A stretch of DNA of 23,995 nucleotides from an uncultured Eubacteriales bacterium (GTDB lineage Bacteria; Bacillota; Clostridia; Oscillospirales; Oscillospiraceae), in contig URNZ01000026.1 of NCBI GenBank assembly GCA_900549405.1, positions 1-23,995 on the forward strand, given 5' to 3'. The stretch's first letter is position 1, and the number at the start of each line of letters is the position of its first letter. Position numbers and translations under genes: made by a program. Below, one piece after another: positions 22,502 to 23,995 of this stretch. Below the pieces are notes generated by a model. That model saw only the letters and a list, made by a program, of their open reading frames with translations. It was not told where the DNA came from and did not search any database.

Positions 22502-23446
22502 GTGGAGTATTACTTTGCCCCCATGGAGGGGGTCACAGGCGCGGAGTACCGCGCCGTCCACCACCGGCACTTCCCCGGGGTGGACCGCTATTACATGCCC
22601 TTTATCACCCCCACCCAGGACCGGGTGTTCACCCCCCGGGAGCTGCGGAACATCGCGCCGGAGCGCAATGTAGGCTACTGCGCCGTGCCCCAGCTGCTGA
22701 CCAAAAACGCCGGGGACTTCAACTGGGCCGCTGGGGAGCTGTGGGCCATGGGCTATGACGAGGTCAACTTGAACCTGGGCTGCCCCTCCGGCACGGTGAC
22801 GGCCAAGGGCAAGGGGGCGGGGATGCTGGCCGACTTAGAGGGGCTGGACCGCTTTCTGGACGGCATTTTCTCCGCCGCCCGGGGCAAGATCTCCGTGAAG
22901 ACCCGCCTGGGGCTGCGGGACCCGGAGGAGATCTTCCCCCTGCTGGAGCGCTTTGCCCGCTATCCCATCTCCCTGCTCATCCTGCACCCCCGGGTGCGCC
23001 AGGATTTTTACAAGGAGCCGGTGCGGCCGGACTACTTCGCCCGGGCGCTGGAGGTCTATCCCGGCCCCATGTGCTATAATGGCGGCCTGCGCACCCCGGA
23101 AGACTGCGCCGCCATGCAGGGGCGCTTCCCTCAGGTCCGGCACTGGATGCTGGGGCAGGGACTGCTGGCCGACCCGGCCCTGATCCGCCGCTGCCAGGGT
23201 GGGCCAGCCCTTACCCGGCAGGAGTTGCGGGCCTTTCACGACGAGCTCTACCACACCTATCTGGATGTGTTCAAAAGCCAGCGGAACACCGTGTTCCACA
23301 TGAAGGAGCTGTGGAATTATCTCTCCGGCCTGTTCGACCAGCCGGAAAAGCCCCTCAAGCGCATCCGCAAGGCGGACGCCTCCCCCGCCTATGAGAGCGC
23401 CGTGGACGAGCTGTTCGCCCACCCCTTTCTTGCAGAAAAAGTTTAA
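22502..23446 (+). CDS. tRNA-dihydrouridine synthase
   Basis: The 314-residue FMN enzyme reduces uridine to dihydrouridine in tRNA. The barrel begins FAPMEGVTGAEYRAV, and the catalytic segment NLNLGCPSGTVTAKGKGAGML places the general-acid cysteine at residue 94. ISVKTRLGLRD and LILHPRVRQDFYKEPVRPDY are conserved FMN and substrate segments, and MCYNGGLRTPED the phosphate-binding part. The C-terminal ~70 residues form the helical tRNA-binding domain. The start is a GTG with AAAGGAA about nine bases upstream. It has its own promoter and is followed by a strong terminator. Which tRNA positions it modifies (DusA, B or C type) cannot be assigned with confidence. Confidence 0.92.
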   Translation: MEYYFAPMEGVTGAEYRAVHHRHFPGVDRYYMPFITPTQDRVFTPRELRNIAPERNVGYCAVPQLLTKNAGDFNWAAGELWAMGYDEVNLNLGCPSGTVTAKGKGAGMLADLEGLDRFLDGIFSAARGKISVKTRLGLRDPEEIFPLLERFARYPISLLILHPRVRQDFYKEPVRPDYFARALEVYPGPMCYNGGLRTPEDCAAMQGRFPQVRHWMLGQGLLADPALIRRCQGGPALTRQELRAFHDELYHTYLDVFKSQRNTVFHMKELWNYLSGLFDQPEKPLKRIRKADASPAYESAVDELFAHPFLAEKV

Positions 23447-23450
23447 AAAT

Positions 23451-23500
23451 ACCCGGCCCGGGGCCTGTTCTGTCAGGTCCCCGGGCCGGGTCTTATTCTG
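23451..23500. terminator. Bidirectional terminator after the Dus gene
   Basis: A 13-bp perfect GC stem extended by CCTG/CAGG past one bulged base spans 23451-23491. It is followed by TCTTATTCTGTTT on the plus strand and TATTTTT on the minus strand, ending the two convergent genes. Confidence 0.85.
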
Positions 23501-23501
23501 T

Positions 23502-23960
23502 TTAGTTCTCCGTCAACTGCTTCAGCAGCCCGGCGCATCCGGCGGACACGTCCTGCCAGGTGGCCTGAAAGTCCCCGGTGTACCAGGGGTCGGCCACCTC
23601 CTCCCCCGGGCGGCCCGCGTAGTCCAGCAGCATGTGGATCTTGCCCGCCGGGTCCCCGCCGTAAAATCGCCGCATGTTCCGCAGATTGGCGCTGTCCATG
23701 GCGATGAGCAGGTCAAAGTCCTGATAGTCCCGGGCGGTGATCTGCCGGGCGGCGTGGCCCTCACAGCCGATGCCGTGCTCGGCCAGCTTCCGCCGGGCGG
23801 GGGGATAGACCGGGTTGCCGATCTCCTCCCGGCTGGTGGCAGCGGACTCGATATGGAACCGCTCCCCCAGCCCCGCCTTCTCCACCAGATCCTTCATCAC
23901 AAACTCCGCCATAGGACTGCGGCAGATGTTGCCGTGGCAGATGAATAATACTTTAATCAT
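23502..23960 (-). CDS. Low-molecular-weight protein-tyrosine phosphatase
   Basis: The 152-residue protein is a complete LMW-PTP. The P-loop CHGNICRS spans residues 8-15, with nucleophile Cys8, the second conserved Cys13 and Arg14. The general acid lies in DPWYTGDF, with Asp124. MDSANLRNMRR is the conserved middle segment. Such enzymes dephosphorylate bacterial tyrosine kinases and their targets or other phospho-substrates in the cytosol. No tyrosine kinase or capsule gene is in the window. The ATG at 23960 has GGAG ten bases upstream. The family shares its fold with arsenate reductase, but the CxGNxCRS loop with DPWY favours the phosphatase. Confidence 0.93.
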   Translation of the reverse strand: MIKVLFICHGNICRSPMAEFVMKDLVEKAGLGERFHIESAATSREEIGNPVYPPARRKLAEHGIGCEGHAARQITARDYQDFDLLIAMDSANLRNMRRFYGGDPAGKIHMLLDYAGRPGEEVADPWYTGDFQATWQDVSAGCAGLLKQLTEN

Positions 23961-23995
23961 CTTTTTATATCTCCATTTAAGTCTTGTATTTCTTC

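Noticed and set aside
1..23995. CRISPR arrays, tRNA or rRNA genes, insertion sequences
   Set aside because: No regularly spaced repeats, no TTCGAAT-type T-loops with acceptor stems, and no transposase-like frames were found on reading both strands.

Overview
The window is GC-rich (roughly 60-65% by eye) and densely coded. Strong AGGAGG-type ribosome binding sites, sigma-A promoters with 17-bp spacers and the sporulation regulator SpoIIID point to an endospore-forming, GC-rich anaerobic Firmicute. A Clostridia/Oscillospiraceae-type gut bacterium (Flavonifractor/Lawsonibacter-like) fits best. This placement is an inference from gene content; no rRNA is present. The first 300 bases are visibly AT-richer and hold only a broken reading frame.

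Layout: (1) 1-420, gene remnant and terminator. (2) 420-3735, minus strand: prephenate dehydrogenase with its own promoter, then an operon running yfbR-like 5'-deoxynucleotidase, ACT-domain protein, UPF0210/PFL protein. (3) 3848-6221, plus strand: a TetR regulator, a pyruvate kinase-like protein lacking the usual C-terminal domain, and a flavodoxin-fold NAD(P)H oxidoreductase. (4) 6276-6843, minus strand: a Phd/YefM-RelE/ParE toxin-antitoxin pair. (5) 6992-9658: DNA polymerase I. (6) 9737-11150, minus strand: two-subunit Fe-S fumarase. (7) 11268-13321, minus strand: ECF sigma factor translationally coupled to an unknown polytopic membrane protein. (8) 13401-14126: DUF554 membrane protein. (9) 14275-19125: a local regulon of YfcC-type carrier, M20C dipeptidase, TetR regulator and EamA transporter. 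(10) 19244-21952, minus strand: DUF3990 protein, XRE regulator and a hypothetical 442-residue protein. (11) 22187-23960: spoIIID, tRNA-dihydrouridine synthase and a low-molecular-weight tyrosine phosphatase.

The two most informative points are regulatory. First, the pepD-yfcC operon and the EamA gene each have a TTGACA / 17 bp / TATAAT promoter. Each promoter is overlapped by nearly the same 25-bp three-half-site sequence (23 of 25 positions identical). The TetR gene encoded between them is the obvious candidate repressor, which predicts a dipeptide/amino-acid uptake, hydrolysis and export circuit. Second, the DUF3990-XRE pair has a perfect inverted repeat inside the spacer of its own promoter, the arrangement expected of an autoregulated toxin-antitoxin-like module.
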